Positions 16,870 to 26,192 are shown, numbered from the stretch's first letter. The stretch is 64,000 bases of DNA from Caryophanales bacterium (GCA_902363455.1 CABJAC010000004.1:197944-261943), one strand, 5' to 3'. Made by a program: numbers and translations. The notes: generated from the sequence alone by a model not told the origin.

Positions 16870-17865
16870 ATGAAAAACAACTTTTGGCAGGACCTGCCAC
16901 GACCATTTTTTGTACTTGCACCAATGGAAGATGTCACCGATGTCGTCTTTCGTCACGTCGTTGCGAAAGCGGCACGACCAGATGTCTTCTTTACTGAATT
17001 TACGAATACGGAAAGTTACTGTCATCCAAAAGGCAAACAAAGTGTCCGCGGACGCCTCGAGTTCACGGAAGATGAACAGCCGATGGTCGCGCACATTTGG
17101 GGCGACAAGCCGGAATATTTTCGTGAGATGAGTATCGGGATGGCGGAAATGGGCTTTAAAGGCATCGACATCAACATGGGCTGTCCGGTGCAAAACGTTG
17201 CCGTCAACGGAAAGGGATCGGGACTGATCAACCGTCCTGATGTCGCCGCTGAACTGATTCAAGCCGCAAAAGCCGGCGGTCTGCCGGTCAGCGTCAAGAC
17301 ACGTCTCGGCTATTCGAAAGTCGAGGAGTGGCACGACTGGTTACGCCATATTCTCGAGCAGGACATCGCTAACCTCTCGATTCATCTGCGGACCCGCAAA
17401 GAGATGAGTGCGGTCCCGGCTCACTTCGAGCTGATTCCGGAAATCAAGAAACTTCGGGATGAAGTCGCACCGCAAACCCTCTTGACGATCAATGGTGATA
17501 TCAACGACCGCCAGCACGGGCTTGAACTCGTCGAACAGTACGGTGTTGATGGTGTGATGATCGGCCGCGGGATTTTCCATAATCCGTTTGCTTTTGAAAT
17601 CGAAAAGAGAGAGCATTCGAGTGAAGAATTGTTGGGTCTGTTGCGTCTGCAGCTCGACCTGCACGATCAATATTCAGCGGAATTCGAACCCCGCCTCTTC
17701 AAGCCGCTCCGCCGGTTCTTCAAGATTTATGTCCGCGGTTTCCGCGGCGCCAGCGAATTACGCGCCCGTTTGATGGACACGAATTCAACGGATGATGTCC
17801 GGGCACTCCTTGACGAGTTCGTCGAACAGGAAGGCATTCACGCCGTCAATTCGTTTTCGATTTAA
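16870..17865 (+). CDS. dus: tRNA-dihydrouridine synthase
   Basis: A 331-residue FMN enzyme of the Dus family that reduces uridines in the D-loop of tRNA with NADPH. It shows the FMN phosphate-site beginning [18 protein letters not shown] and the catalytic region [20 protein letters not shown] with the active cysteine near residue 106. Also visible are [10 protein letters not shown] (about 143) and the second FMN loop [18 protein letters not shown] (about 225). An AAGGAAAGGG ribosome site precedes the ATG. It is a single gene ending at a terminator. Confidence 0.93.
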   Translation: MKNNFWQDLPRPFFVLAPMEDVTDVVFRHVVAKAARPDVFFTEFTNTESYCHPKGKQSVRGRLEFTEDEQPMVAHIWGDKPEYFREMSIGMAEMGFKGIDINMGCPVQNVAVNGKGSGLINRPDVAAELIQAAKAGGLPVSVKTRLGYSKVEEWHDWLRHILEQDIANLSIHLRTRKEMSAVPAHFELIPEIKKLRDEVAPQTLLTINGDINDRQHGLELVEQYGVDGVMIGRGIFHNPFAFEIEKREHSSEELLGLLRLQLDLHDQYSAEFEPRLFKPLRRFFKIYVRGFRGASELRARLMDTNSTDDVRALLDEFVEQEGIHAVNSFSI

Positions 17866-17885
17866 GGATTTGAATTGAACATGCA

Positions 17886-17921
17886 AAAGAGCAAGGCATC
17901 GCGCCTTGCTCTTTTTTTGTC
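17886..17921. terminator. Bidirectional terminator between dus and the SF0329-like gene
   Basis: AAAGAGCAAGGC, a five-base loop, and GCCTTGCTCTTT form a 12-bp stem followed by T residues. Confidence 0.88.
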
Positions 17922-17922
17922 G

Positions 17923-18447
17923 TTAGTTGGATTCCGCTTCCAGCCGAATCTTTAAACAGGTGAATTCAAACGGTGTGTCACCGTTTATCCGTTCCAACCG
18001 CCGTTTCCCGACCCGCCGATCGAGCAACGCAAAGCCGCGGATAAAGGCATGGCGATGCGTTAACGCTTCCTCAATCGAGAGCGTCGGATACAGCAGCAAA
18101 TCCTGTTGCACGTCGTAATTGGCATGCCATCCCTCTTCCTTCAGCTCACGTTCAATCTGCTCATTTAATTCACTCGATGCCTTGTACCAATCCGATTGAA
18201 AGATATCCAGTGTAAAACGGACGGGTTTTTCAGGTAATCGTGCTTTCGCCAGCTCATAACGACGGTTCGACTCTAATGTAAAACGTAAATCTTCGGCCTT
18301 AAAAAAAGGTTCTCCATCCAGTGTCATCCAGACTCGGCTTTCGCCGTCATGAAAATGACGGTCGACTGTGGCATACAGATTTATACGTGATTGAAGTGAT
18401 GGGGTGACGAACGACATCACCCGTTTTTTGATTTTTGAGAATTGCAT
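17923..18447 (-). CDS. Uncharacterised protein, SF0329-like
   Basis: A 174-residue soluble protein, mixed alpha/beta with many charged residues and no membrane segment or signal. The N-terminus MQFSKIKKRVMSFVTPSLQS followed by RINLYATVDRHF resembles the small uncharacterised family annotated SF0329 in Bacillales; I am not certain of this. An AAAGGAGG ribosome site precedes the ATG. No function can be proposed. Confidence 0.7.
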   Translation of the reverse strand: MQFSKIKKRVMSFVTPSLQSRINLYATVDRHFHDGESRVWMTLDGEPFFKAEDLRFTLESNRRYELAKARLPEKPVRFTLDIFQSDWYKASSELNEQIERELKEEGWHANYDVQQDLLLYPTLSIEEALTHRHAFIRGFALLDRRVGKRRLERINGDTPFEFTCLKIRLEAESN

Positions 18448-18505
18448 GGGTTCCTCCTTTAAACATATGAAACGTCAGGCAGTCATCCACCGCCTAACGC
18501 TTAGT

Positions 18506-21280
18506 TTACCCGTTTTTCATATGGAACGATTCCGTTAACGTAAAGGTAATGTTTTTGAGTTCAAGCCCTCCGAGTGCAAAGTACAGCTTAAAATAGTTGT
18601 GTGGATTAAAGACAAAGACATCTTTTGTCTGTGTCACCCATTCGCCGTTTGTCCCGTTGAACGTAAACGTCGCGACCGGCATGTTGTTCGCAAACAACGT
18701 CACCGGCATCTGCGCCAGTTCACCAGCGTACGACCGGGCCTCAAACGTGACGTGATACATCCCGGTTTCTTCTGCCGTCACGGCAAAGACATGACTGCTT
18801 CCGGTCGACGTGTCGAGTTCATCAAACACGATCGGGATACCGCTTTGAAGTTGCTGATGCGTCACGGCCTGTTCGTTCAGATCATCTGCCTCTTCCGGTA
18901 ATCCGGTGACGTCGACTGTCGCTTCCTGACCAAGCGTCCGCTCCATGACCGGTGACCGCAGGATGAACTGACAAATGTTTGCCGCACTCCGTAACAACTC
19001 CGCCCGTGTCAACGTGCCGCCTGCAAGCGATGACAGCGTATCATCCTCAAACGGATTCGCCCCCGGTTCTCCGACGACCATGTAGAGGTCATTTTGGGAA
19101 CGGACCATCGTCGCTGTCTGTTGCCGGTTGGCTTCCGTTCCTTCGGCATTGATCTTCGCCCACCAGTCGGTCATGACGACACCGTCAAAGCCCCACTCGT
19201 CCCGGAGAATCCGGGTGTTTTGATCGTACAATCCAGCCGTCCAGAGCCCGTTGACGGCACCGTATGTCGTCATGATCGCATATGCCTGCCCCCGTTTGAC
19301 GGCGTGCTCAAATCCTTTTAGATAAATTTCCCGCAAGGCCCGCTCCGAAACGATCGAATCGAGATCATGGCGATGGAATTCCTGATTGTTGGCACTTAAG
19401 TGTTTGAGCGTTCCCGTGACGCCGACCCGGTGCATCCCGTCGAGCTGGGCGACGGCCATCATCCCGGTCAGGTGCGGATCTTCCGAGAAATATTCAAAGT
19501 TTCGTCCGTTGAGCGGATGACGATGGATGTTCATCCCCGGTCCAAGCAACGTATCGATGCCGTTTTTCCGGAGTTCGAGCCCGGTCATTTCAAACAAATC
19601 GGCCACCAGATCAACGTTGAACGTCGACGCGACGAGCGTTCCGTTCGGCAGTGAAAAGGCTTTGGTTCCGATATCCATCCGAATCCCGGACGGACCGTCA
19701 GCACAGCAGGCCGCCGGGATGCCGAACGCTGTCAGCCGGTCAGTCACGCCGCCAAAGGCCGCTGCCGTTCCCGGTGTGACGCGCGGTGAGTTCATCCCCT
19801 CGCCGCGAACGATCGCTGCCAGATCCTCATCCGTCAATTGATCGAGGAACACGTCGAGGGACGTGTTACCGTCGTAGACATCCTTCAGTGTCAGACCTTG
19901 ATCTTCCGAAGACAGTCGCGCGGCAGGACGTTCGGCGAGGCGGCGGGCTTCCGGATCAATCGTCCGCAGCGGTGTCGCTTCGTACGTGACGTCATAACCG
20001 GTTTCCGTCTTGTGCGGCTTCAGGCGGTCAAACGCCGTGACCGGTGCCATGTTTTCGCTTAACGTCTCGGTGACACGTAACGTGTCGATCGTTTGTGTCG
20101 CCACGTGCGCCGCGGTCCGGACGTCCGTGCCGACGTACAGATGATACGCTCCCGCTTCGATGACGTAAGACGATTTATGCCCCGTCACACCGGCATCATC
20201 GTAGCTTGAGTATTCCGTCAGCGGTACCGTCAACGTTACTGTCTCCTGTTGACCTGGTTCCAGCTGTTGTGTCTTCGCGAACGTCACGAGTCCGCGTGCC
20301 GGATTGCCGAGTTGTCCCTGCGGTTTCTCGAGATACACCTGCACGACTTCTTTCCCGCTGCGTGTCCCTGTATTCGTGACGGTGACTGTCAATGTGACCT
20401 GTTGCTCCGTCATGTCGACCGTTTCTGTTACGACATCAAACGTCGTATAGGATAAACCAAACCCGAACGGATACAGGACGTCATCCTTCGCAAACGTCTC
20501 GAAGTAACGATACCCGACGTAGATGTCTTCCTTGTAGATCGCCCGGTCTTCGTGACCGAAGTACGGCGTCGACGGATACGCGTCGAGTGAACGGGCAATC
20601 GTATCCGGCAGTTTCCCGGACGGTGTGACTGCTCCCGTCAAGAAATCGACCAACGCGTTGCCGCCTTCCATCCCGCCTTGCCACGCATACAGAACCGCAC
20701 TCGGATCAAAATCAAGCGCCCACTGCATGTCGATGACATTGCCGACGTTTAACAAGACAACCGTCTTCGGAAACGCCTGCGAGACTTTTTCGATCAAGGT
20801 CAATTCGACGTCTGTCAGCAGATAACTGCCCGGGTCTGCCGTATTGTCACGGTCTTCACCGGCTGTCCGACCAATCATAACGATGGCGACATCCGACTGC
20901 CCTGCCGCTTGGGCGACGACTTCGTCCGTGACCGGCATTTCTTCCTGCGACCAGGGTTCCGCCGCCCAGCCTTCGCCTTTATCAAACGGATGATCCTGCA
21001 GCCAGACTTCGTAGACGTCGAGCAACGACTGATTCACGGTCAAATCCGGATGTTGTTGCAGGGCTTCGAGTGGACTTGTCACGTGCGATACGTTGACCAT
21101 CCCACCCGATCCCGTTCCGCTTTTATAATAATTAAACTGATTGCGTCCGAAAACTGAGACCGTCGTCCCTGCTAAAAGCGGCAACGTCTGCTTGTCATTT
21201 TTCAACAGGACTGCCCCTTCTTCGACCGTTTTCCGGGCCAATGCCGTATAAGCGTTCCAATCTAATGTATAAGTCGTCAT
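18506..21280 (-). CDS. Glycoside hydrolase family 3 beta-glucosidase, circularly permuted domain order
   Basis: A 924-residue GH3 enzyme whose domains run in the reverse of the usual order. Residues 1-270 carry the (alpha/beta)6-type second domain (LARKTVEEGAVLLKNDKQTL, AIVMIGRTAGEDRDNT). A fibronectin-III-like domain follows (GKEVVQVYLEKPQGQLGNPA, about 305). The TIM-barrel domain (about 480-780) contains the nucleophile D705 in GFDGVVMTDWWA. The end (about 810-915) is a jelly-roll, carbohydrate-binding-like domain (GMYHVTFEARSYAG). There is no signal peptide, so it should act on imported or small glucosides in the cytoplasm. The start lies 4 bases after the esterase stop with AGGGGGA as ribosome site, so the two form an operon. 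Confidence 0.92.
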   Translation of the reverse strand: MTTYTLDWNAYTALARKTVEEGAVLLKNDKQTLPLLAGTTVSVFGRNQFNYYKSGTGSGGMVNVSHVTSPLEALQQHPDLTVNQSLLDVYEVWLQDHPFDKGEGWAAEPWSQEEMPVTDEVVAQAAGQSDVAIVMIGRTAGEDRDNTADPGSYLLTDVELTLIEKVSQAFPKTVVLLNVGNVIDMQWALDFDPSAVLYAWQGGMEGGNALVDFLTGAVTPSGKLPDTIARSLDAYPSTPYFGHEDRAIYKEDIYVGYRYFETFAKDDVLYPFGFGLSYTTFDVVTETVDMTEQQVTLTVTVTNTGTRSGKEVVQVYLEKPQGQLGNPARGLVTFAKTQQLEPGQQETVTLTVPLTEYSSYDDAGVTGHKSSYVIEAGAYHLYVGTDVRTAAHVATQTIDTLRVTETLSENMAPVTAFDRLKPHKTETGYDVTYEATPLRTIDPEARRLAERPAARLSSEDQGLTLKDVYDGNTSLDVFLDQLTDEDLAAIVRGEGMNSPRVTPGTAAAFGGVTDRLTAFGIPAACCADGPSGIRMDIGTKAFSLPNGTLVASTFNVDLVADLFEMTGLELRKNGIDTLLGPGMNIHRHPLNGRNFEYFSEDPHLTGMMAVAQLDGMHRVGVTGTLKHLSANNQEFHRHDLDSIVSERALREIYLKGFEHAVKRGQAYAIMTTYGAVNGLWTAGLYDQNTRILRDEWGFDGVVMTDWWAKINAEGTEANRQQTATMVRSQNDLYMVVGEPGANPFEDDTLSSLAGGTLTRAELLRSAANICQFILRSPVMERTLGQEATVDVTGLPEEADDLNEQAVTHQQLQSGIPIVFDELDTSTGSSHVFAVTAEETGMYHVTFEARSYAGELAQMPVTLFANNMPVATFTFNGTNGEWVTQTKDVFVFNPHNYFKLYFALGGLELKNITFTLTESFHMKNG

Positions 21281-21284
21281 CTGC

Positions 21285-22391
21285 TTATCCCCCTATGGTG
21301 TTTGTATCAGATTTCATTACCGCAAACCGGTTCTGAAGACCGTTCGCAATTTCCATGATGCAATCTTCCGCTTGCGGATACTGTCCGAGTTTTTCGATGA
21401 AGGCGTGATCCATGCCGTTATACTGAATCCGTTTTGTCTTGACGCCGGCCCGCGCGAGTTTCCGCCCGTACGCTTCGCCTTCGAGACGAAGATAATCGTA
21501 TTCCGCCGTGATGATCAACGCCTCCGGCAATCCTGCCAGCTTGTCGCTGAAGAGTGGCGAGACATGTGGATCCTGCACATCCGTCGTTCCTTGCAGGTAT
21601 AATCGGTTCAACAAACCATCCGTGTCTGCAAGAGCCGTGACGATCCCTTCAAGCAACTCCCGATTCTCGTTTACTTCGTAGTCGTCAAGACGCCACTTGA
21701 AATCATCCGTCGGTAAGGCGGCAAGATTGACGACCGGATAGAGCAGGACTTGATACTGGATCATCTCTGTCTGTTGTTCGCGGTCAAGCAGGGCACAGAC
21801 AGTCGCCAGATTTCCGCCGGCACTGTCGCCGGCGACAGCCAGTTGTTCATGGTTGACTCCGAGCATTTCCGCCTGTTCGTAGACCCATGTCACGGCCGTG
21901 AAACAATCGTTCAGACCGGCCGGAAATGGATGTTCCGGTGCGAGCCGGTAATCAATCGAAATGACGACGACATTGGCCCGTTCTGCCAGCAACCGGCAAG
22001 GATGCTCGACCGGATCAAGTGTCCCGCCGAAAAAGCCGCCGCCGTGAAAATAGACAACCGCCGGTAACGGTTCCGTCGTCCGGGGACGGTAAATCCGTGC
22101 CGAAATTGGTTGCTCGGCACTTGAAATCATGATGTCTTCCGTCGTGATGCCTGTCGTCGTCAGATCGGTATTGACCCAACCCATCCCGGCCCGCGCCGCT
22201 TCGAGTGAAAACGGTGCTGCCGGTGAACTGTCTTGTTGCTGCTGCATCATGACTTCCAAAACGCGCGGATCGAGTACACCACGCGCTTGCCGGTCGGGTA
22301 CCGGTTTGATGACGACTTCAACACCATCTTGCAGTTCACCAGTCGTTTTTTCCGCTAACCGATCGACCAATTGCTGATAATCCTGTCCCAT
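21285..22391 (-). CDS. Alpha/beta hydrolase, hormone-sensitive-lipase-type esterase
   Basis: Started at the ATG at 22391 behind AAAGGAGG (22399-22406), the protein has 368 residues. The HSL-family oxyanion motif HGGG is at 116-119 and the nucleophile S190 is in GDSAGGN. An acid residue is likely in ITAEYDYLRLEGE (about 305) and the histidine in GMDHAFIE (about 338). This is a carboxylesterase of family IV, without a signal peptide. Being cotranscribed with a beta-glucosidase suggests removal of acyl or aryl groups from plant glycosides, but that is an inference. Confidence 0.9.
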   Translation of the reverse strand: MGQDYQQLVDRLAEKTTGELQDGVEVVIKPVPDRQARGVLDPRVLEVMMQQQQDSSPAAPFSLEAARAGMGWVNTDLTTTGITTEDIMISSAEQPISARIYRPRTTEPLPAVVYFHGGGFFGGTLDPVEHPCRLLAERANVVVISIDYRLAPEHPFPAGLNDCFTAVTWVYEQAEMLGVNHEQLAVAGDSAGGNLATVCALLDREQQTEMIQYQVLLYPVVNLAALPTDDFKWRLDDYEVNENRELLEGIVTALADTDGLLNRLYLQGTTDVQDPHVSPLFSDKLAGLPEALIITAEYDYLRLEGEAYGRKLARAGVKTKRIQYNGMDHAFIEKLGQYPQAEDCIMEIANGLQNRFAVMKSDTNTIGG

Positions 22392-22459
22392 GAATCTGCC
22401 TCCTTTAATCGAATTCTTTACGCACTTATAAGAGATCACTCATTTGTAAAAATAAGTAT

Positions 22460-22473
22460 CGAAACCGCTTTCG
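22460..22473. promoter_or_regulatory. LacI-family / cre-like operator of the esterase-beta-glucosidase operon
   Basis: CGAAACCGCTTTCG is a near-perfect palindrome with a central CG, the form bound by LacI/CcpA-type repressors. It lies about 70 bases upstream of the esterase start in the likely promoter region. Whether CcpA or a dedicated LacI-type repressor binds is not decided by sequence; no such regulator gene is adjacent. Confidence 0.6.
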
Positions 22474-22579
22474 TAAATCGTTAAAAAAATTTTGGGTGTC
22501 CTTTGTTTTTAAAAGAGACCGCTTACAAAACCAATCATACGCATCTTTATCCGATTAATCAATCATTCTGGATGATTCA

Positions 22580-22641
22580 AAAAAAGCCACTTGTCTTTCA
22601 CGTGTTTTCCTTGTCGGAATGACGTGAAACGAGTGACTTTT
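22580..22641. terminator. Bidirectional terminator after the DUF4317 gene
   Basis: AAAGCCACT...TTTCACGT pairs with ACGTGAAA...AGTGACTTT around an 18-base loop, with A and T runs at the two sides. It terminates the minus-strand DUF4317 gene. Confidence 0.8.
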
Positions 22642-22647
22642 TTTGAA

Positions 22648-23844
22648 TTAACTTAAGATATTTTCTTCTGAAACGAGCGTGAACCCGTCGATGACCGTGT
22701 CTTCCTCGACTTCAATCAACAAACATTGTTTGCCGTTGTAATTGACCTGCTTAATGTACTTCAAGTCTTGGGCACTGACAGAAATATTAGCGACTTTCGT
22801 ATTGATTTTAATCGATTTTGCTTCATAGTTCGGGACGATGTTACTCGCCTTCATTTCGTATGTCGTATCATCGATGACTGTTTTGAAGGCCCGTTCGACC
22901 TGTTCCGTACTGACGTCTTCGATGCCGCTCGCTTTTAAGACCCGTTCGACTTCTTTGACGTCCAGCATCGGAATATCTTCCGGCTCGTCTTCCTTTTCGT
23001 CCTCAACGACGAGCAGATGATTGACTTCCTCATAGACACCCGCAAGCGTTTTTGAATCGACTGATTCGCCGATGACCAGTTTGACGATTTCTTCAAATAC
23101 CGCTTTGTCTTCTTCCGCCGTCACGATCTGATCACCGTTCAGGACGTTTTCGATGAACAAAAGGTCCGGTTTATTCGGCTTGCTTGCTGTGTAAAGGACA
23201 CGGTTGACGTCCGCCGCATTATCCGTGAAGCAGGGGAATAAAAAGCCGCCGATTGGTGACGCCAGTTTGATGACCGGATTGATCAGCAGGTTCGACTTGA
23301 ACTCGAGATCGACATAGTCAAAGACAAGCGACTGTTTCGGCAGTTCCGTCTGGTTGAGACTGCTGAGAATAAACGGTGTCGTATAGACTTCATCGTTCTT
23401 ATCCACTTCTGTCTCGTCTGCCTGCCGTTTTGTCGTCTTGTAATACTGTCCCCGGATGAACGTGACGACGATATCGTTTTCGTACTGCACGTCTTGGACC
23501 ATCTTCAGCGCAATCTGTTGCATCTGCTCCGTCCAGTCTTCCGTCTCTTCCGTGTACAGGCCTTCGTACAACAGTTGTTGCGTATGTCCGGTCGCGCCCT
23601 CTTCCGGCTGCTGGAACTTGACCTCAAACAGCTTGATGTCGAGTTTCCCGGTCAGGACTTTTTTGAAGTTCGCGAGGAACAATTCCTGTTGCTCGAGTTC
23701 AAGAAAGGCGAACGGTCGGCTTTCCTCATAGAAGATTTCACTCGTTTCTTTGCGGATATATACATTATAAATTTCGTTGATTTTAAGTAGTTCCGAGTCG
23801 ACCTTAAAATGGCGACGGATATCACTGATGTCTTGTTTGTTCAT
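22648..23844 (-). CDS. DUF4317 domain-containing protein
   Basis: A 398-residue soluble protein beginning MNKQDISDIRRHFKVDSELL, the characteristic start of the DUF4317 family found across Firmicutes. The middle has strongly acidic segments (VVEDEKEDEPEDIPML near residue 275). It has no signal peptide or membrane helix. Function is unknown in the family. It is a lone gene bounded by terminators on both sides. Confidence 0.8.
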   Translation of the reverse strand: MNKQDISDIRRHFKVDSELLKINEIYNVYIRKETSEIFYEESRPFAFLELEQQELFLANFKKVLTGKLDIKLFEVKFQQPEEGATGHTQQLLYEGLYTEETEDWTEQMQQIALKMVQDVQYENDIVVTFIRGQYYKTTKRQADETEVDKNDEVYTTPFILSSLNQTELPKQSLVFDYVDLEFKSNLLINPVIKLASPIGGFLFPCFTDNAADVNRVLYTASKPNKPDLLFIENVLNGDQIVTAEEDKAVFEEIVKLVIGESVDSKTLAGVYEEVNHLLVVEDEKEDEPEDIPMLDVKEVERVLKASGIEDVSTEQVERAFKTVIDDTTYEMKASNIVPNYEAKSIKINTKVANISVSAQDLKYIKQVNYNGKQCLLIEVEEDTVIDGFTLVSEENILS

Positions 23845-23888
23845 GGTACGGTCTCAGCTCCTTGGCGTTTGAATTCCTCGTGGCTCCT

Positions 23889-23934
23889 AAAAAAGGAGTA
23901 CCTTCTGTTCAAATCGAACAGAGGTACCCCTTTA
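23889..23934. terminator. Terminator hairpin between the DUF4317 gene and the small membrane genes
   Basis: AAAGGAGTACCTTCTGTTC and GAACAGAGGTACCCCTTT form a stem of about 18 bp with one mismatch. On the minus strand it precedes the DUF4317 gene, so it should stop transcription of the small membrane genes. Confidence 0.8.
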
Positions 23935-23969
23935 CTATACAAGATTTGAATCAGATTCGCTGACAGAGT

Positions 23970-24149
23970 TTAATTCTTCGCTCGTGAACTGAATAAATAA
24001 TGTTTGATCAGATAACCGACAAGAACAATCAGCAACGCGATGGAAAAGTAGACGATGAAATTCAGCGCGACCGGCAGAAAAATCGATACGACATAAATGA
24101 TCATCACGGTGACGGCATAAAACAGTAAAAATAGACTGATGGCTTTCAA
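23970..24149 (-). CDS. Small two-helix membrane protein, unknown
   Basis: A 59-residue protein read from the TTG at 24149, chosen because GAAAGGAG (24155-24162) lies a few bases upstream; the longer frame reaches into the preceding gene. It has two hydrophobic segments, AISLFLLFYAVTVMIIYVVS and ALNFIVYFSIALLIVLVGYL, and a cationic end. No family is recognised. It follows the next gene closely and probably shares its transcript. Confidence 0.6.
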   Translation of the reverse strand: MKAISLFLLFYAVTVMIIYVVSIFLPVALNFIVYFSIALLIVLVGYLIKHYLFSSRAKN

Positions 24150-24177
24150 CGGACTTCTCCTTTCGATGGGGTTCTTG

Positions 24178-24396
24178 TTACTCCTGTTCGAATGCTCTAA
24201 AACTGTAGGAGTTCGTGATTGGTTCATGAATCACCAATTCGTAGCCAAAACCTCGTTCGTCTGCCTGCTCAACAATGGATTCAATCTGAATCGAGTTGAG
24301 ATGACGTTGGACGAAAACAAGTGTCATGATCATCAAGACGATTAGTCCTGCTAAAATAAAACTTGGTGTAATTGACGTATGTAATCCTTTTTTCAT
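24178..24396 (-). CDS. Small single-helix membrane protein, unknown
   Basis: A 72-residue protein started at the ATG at 24396, which has GAAGGAG 8 bases upstream. A short cationic start precedes one membrane segment (FILAGLIVLMIMTLVFV). A hydrophilic domain of about 45 residues, presumably outside the cell, ends in a YSFRAFEQE tail. No homologue family is recognised. It is the first of two small membrane genes. Confidence 0.55.
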   Translation of the reverse strand: MKKGLHTSITPSFILAGLIVLMIMTLVFVQRHLNSIQIESIVEQADERGFGYELVIHEPITNSYSFRAFEQE

Positions 24397-24560
24397 CCCC
24401 TCGGCTCCTTCCTTCATTCATACGTTTTTCCTTATGTAAAGTTCCAGATTTCCCCATTATCGTTCTTGGATGATACAGATTCGTTGGAAATTTGTTTAAT
24501 AAAAGTTTAACTAAGGAAAAAATCATACATACAGATCATGTAAAAGAAAGCAGGTGTCTC

Positions 24561-24815
24561 ATGGTGACTCAAATCATCGGTCTCGTGTCAGTCTTCCTGA
24601 TTCTCGCCTTGATTTTTACCAATCGTTCTCTTCTGACCATCCTTCTGGTAGTGTTCGTAAGCTCGATTGCTTTGTTTTTTATACGCATTTCACTGGAAAA
24701 AATGCCGCTCTTAGATGCTTTCTTTGATTCGTTTGGTTTTTTATCAAATATTGTTCTAGTTTTTTTAGTCGTCCATTTTTTCAAAAAACGATCAGCACAC
24801 GATAAAAGTCTGTAA
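24561..24815 (+). CDS. Small membrane protein, unknown
   Basis: An 84-residue hydrophobic protein read from the ATG at 24561, which has AGCAGG upstream. It has three candidate membrane segments (IIGLVSVFLILALIF, LTILLVVFVSSIALFF and LSNIVLVFLVVHFF) and a basic C-terminus. No family is recognised. A terminator follows (AAGCATCCC...GGGTGCTTTTTT, about 24821-24846). From there to 25085 the sequence is AT-rich; I see only a small GAGAG/CTCTC hairpin near 25047. Confidence 0.55.
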   Translation: MVTQIIGLVSVFLILALIFTNRSLLTILLVVFVSSIALFFIRISLEKMPLLDAFFDSFGFLSNIVLVFLVVHFFKKRSAHDKSL

Positions 24816-25085
24816 CCAAAGCATCCCAATAGCGGGTGCTTTTTTGTGTGTTAAAAGTCTCTGTAATTTTAAATCATTCACTTCGTTTTGATCCGATATT
24901 GATTTTAATTTTTAAGTAATTTATTTCTCTGTTACTTTAGGCTTAATTCCAAAAAAATATTTTCGGTAAAAAGTATTCAACTTTTGTAATGTTTACATTA
25001 TTTTAACCCTATCCAAAATATTCGATGGCATACTGAGTGAGTTGAGAGGATTCTCTCATCACACTTACATAAGAGGAGGCAGTTC

Positions 25086-25718
25086 ATGTTCCAGAAAATC
25101 AAGCTACTCGCCGTATGGTTTGTTTTGTTTCTCACTGCGTTTCAGTTCGACCTCTCACCCGTTTCCGCACTCCCGGCCGGCATTCCGTCAAAAGCGACGG
25201 CTCAATCTGAGCTCAACGCACTGACAGTCAAGACCGAAAGTACGATGACCGGTTACTCCCGTGATCTCTTCCCGCATTGGAGCAGCCAAGGAAGCGGCTG
25301 TGACACCCGTCAAGTCGTCTTGAAACGCGATGCGGATTCTTATGTCGGCAACTGTCCGGTTACGTCCGGCTCATGGTACAGTTATTATGATGGACTGACA
25401 TTCACGAACCCGTCCGATCTCGACATCGATCATGTCGTGCCGCTCGCGGAAGCATGGCGTTCAGGTGCAAGCAGCTGGACGACAACGACACGTCAGGCAT
25501 TCGCAAACGATCTCAACGGTCCGCAATTGATTGCCGTCTCCGCAAGCTCGAACCGTTCAAAGGGTGACCAGGATCCATCGACATGGAAACCCACCCATGC
25601 CGGCGCAAGCTGTGCCTACTCGAAGATGTGGATTAATACGAAAAGTCGTTGGGGCTTAAGTCTCCAATCCTCTGAAAAAACAGCACTGCAAACGATGCTG
25701 AACACCTGTACATACTAA
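25086..25718 (+). CDS. Secreted HNH-type nuclease (DUF1524 family)
   Basis: A 210-residue protein with a signal peptide (KIKLLAVWFVLFLTAFQFDL, probable cleavage after VSA). The mature part has the DUF1524/GmrSD-like HNH core: DIDHVVPLAEAWRSGASSW near residue 117, then NDLNGPQLIAVSASSNRSKG near 140, which carries the metal-binding and catalytic H and N residues. The four mature cysteines (GCDTRQ, GNCPVT, ASCAYS, NTCTY) would make two disulfides outside the cell. An AGAGGAGG ribosome site precedes the ATG. It probably degrades environmental DNA or RNA for nutrients or competition. A small gene follows on the same transcript. Confidence 0.88.
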   Translation: MFQKIKLLAVWFVLFLTAFQFDLSPVSALPAGIPSKATAQSELNALTVKTESTMTGYSRDLFPHWSSQGSGCDTRQVVLKRDADSYVGNCPVTSGSWYSYYDGLTFTNPSDLDIDHVVPLAEAWRSGASSWTTTTRQAFANDLNGPQLIAVSASSNRSKGDQDPSTWKPTHAGASCAYSKMWINTKSRWGLSLQSSEKTALQTMLNTCTY

Positions 25719-25733
25719 GAAGGAGTCGATTCG

Positions 25734-25976
25734 ATGGAAACGAAAACCTCTACGTTTACCGCCACGCACGGTGTGATGACGAATGAAGTCGGTGTCATCA
25801 GCGGCGAACTGGAATTACGAACGACCTGCCAGGAAGACGGTACACTCGAACTCGCCATCTCCTATGTTGGCTCAACCGACGTTTACACATTACCCGGCAA
25901 GGATTATCAGCTGCATGATGTCCGCGACCATGAAGTCGTGCACCGGATGCTCGCGACGGTGCTGGAACGAACATAA
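25734..25976 (+). CDS. Small protein of unknown function next to the secreted nuclease
   Basis: An 80-residue soluble protein with AAGGAG 8 bases before its ATG, beginning 15 bases after the nuclease stop. It is rich in beta-strand-like stretches (GVISGELELRTTCQED, LELAISYVGSTDVYTL), with no signal peptide. No family is recognised. Its position would suit a cytoplasmic inhibitor of the nuclease, but there is no direct sequence evidence for that. Confidence 0.6.
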   Translation: METKTSTFTATHGVMTNEVGVISGELELRTTCQEDGTLELAISYVGSTDVYTLPGKDYQLHDVRDHEVVHRMLATVLERT

Positions 25977-25995
25977 AAAAATTGAATATCCTACA

Positions 25996-26042
25996 AAAAA
26001 CACATGTGGAATTGACCTCGCTGTCAGTCCTACATGTGTTTT
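25996..26042. other. Long hairpin downstream of the nuclease pair
   Basis: CACATGTGGAATTGAC (26001-26016) pairs with GTCAGTCCTACATGTG (26023-26038) around a 6-base loop, with one mismatch and two G-U pairs, and is flanked by A and T tracts (AAAA and TTTT). It may be a terminator or the core of a small RNA. The rest of the gap to 26190 is AT-rich without further structure. Confidence 0.55.
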
Positions 26043-26192
26043 GGATTGAATTAGACATTCTGTTGGACATATTCCGCAATTGTCCATTTTTTTCATTGTC
26101 TCCACATTTAGATGGATCGTAGCGCTATCAACTAAAAAGAAAAACGTAGAAAAACTACTCCTACTTTAATAATCAAAATAGCAGAATCGATA

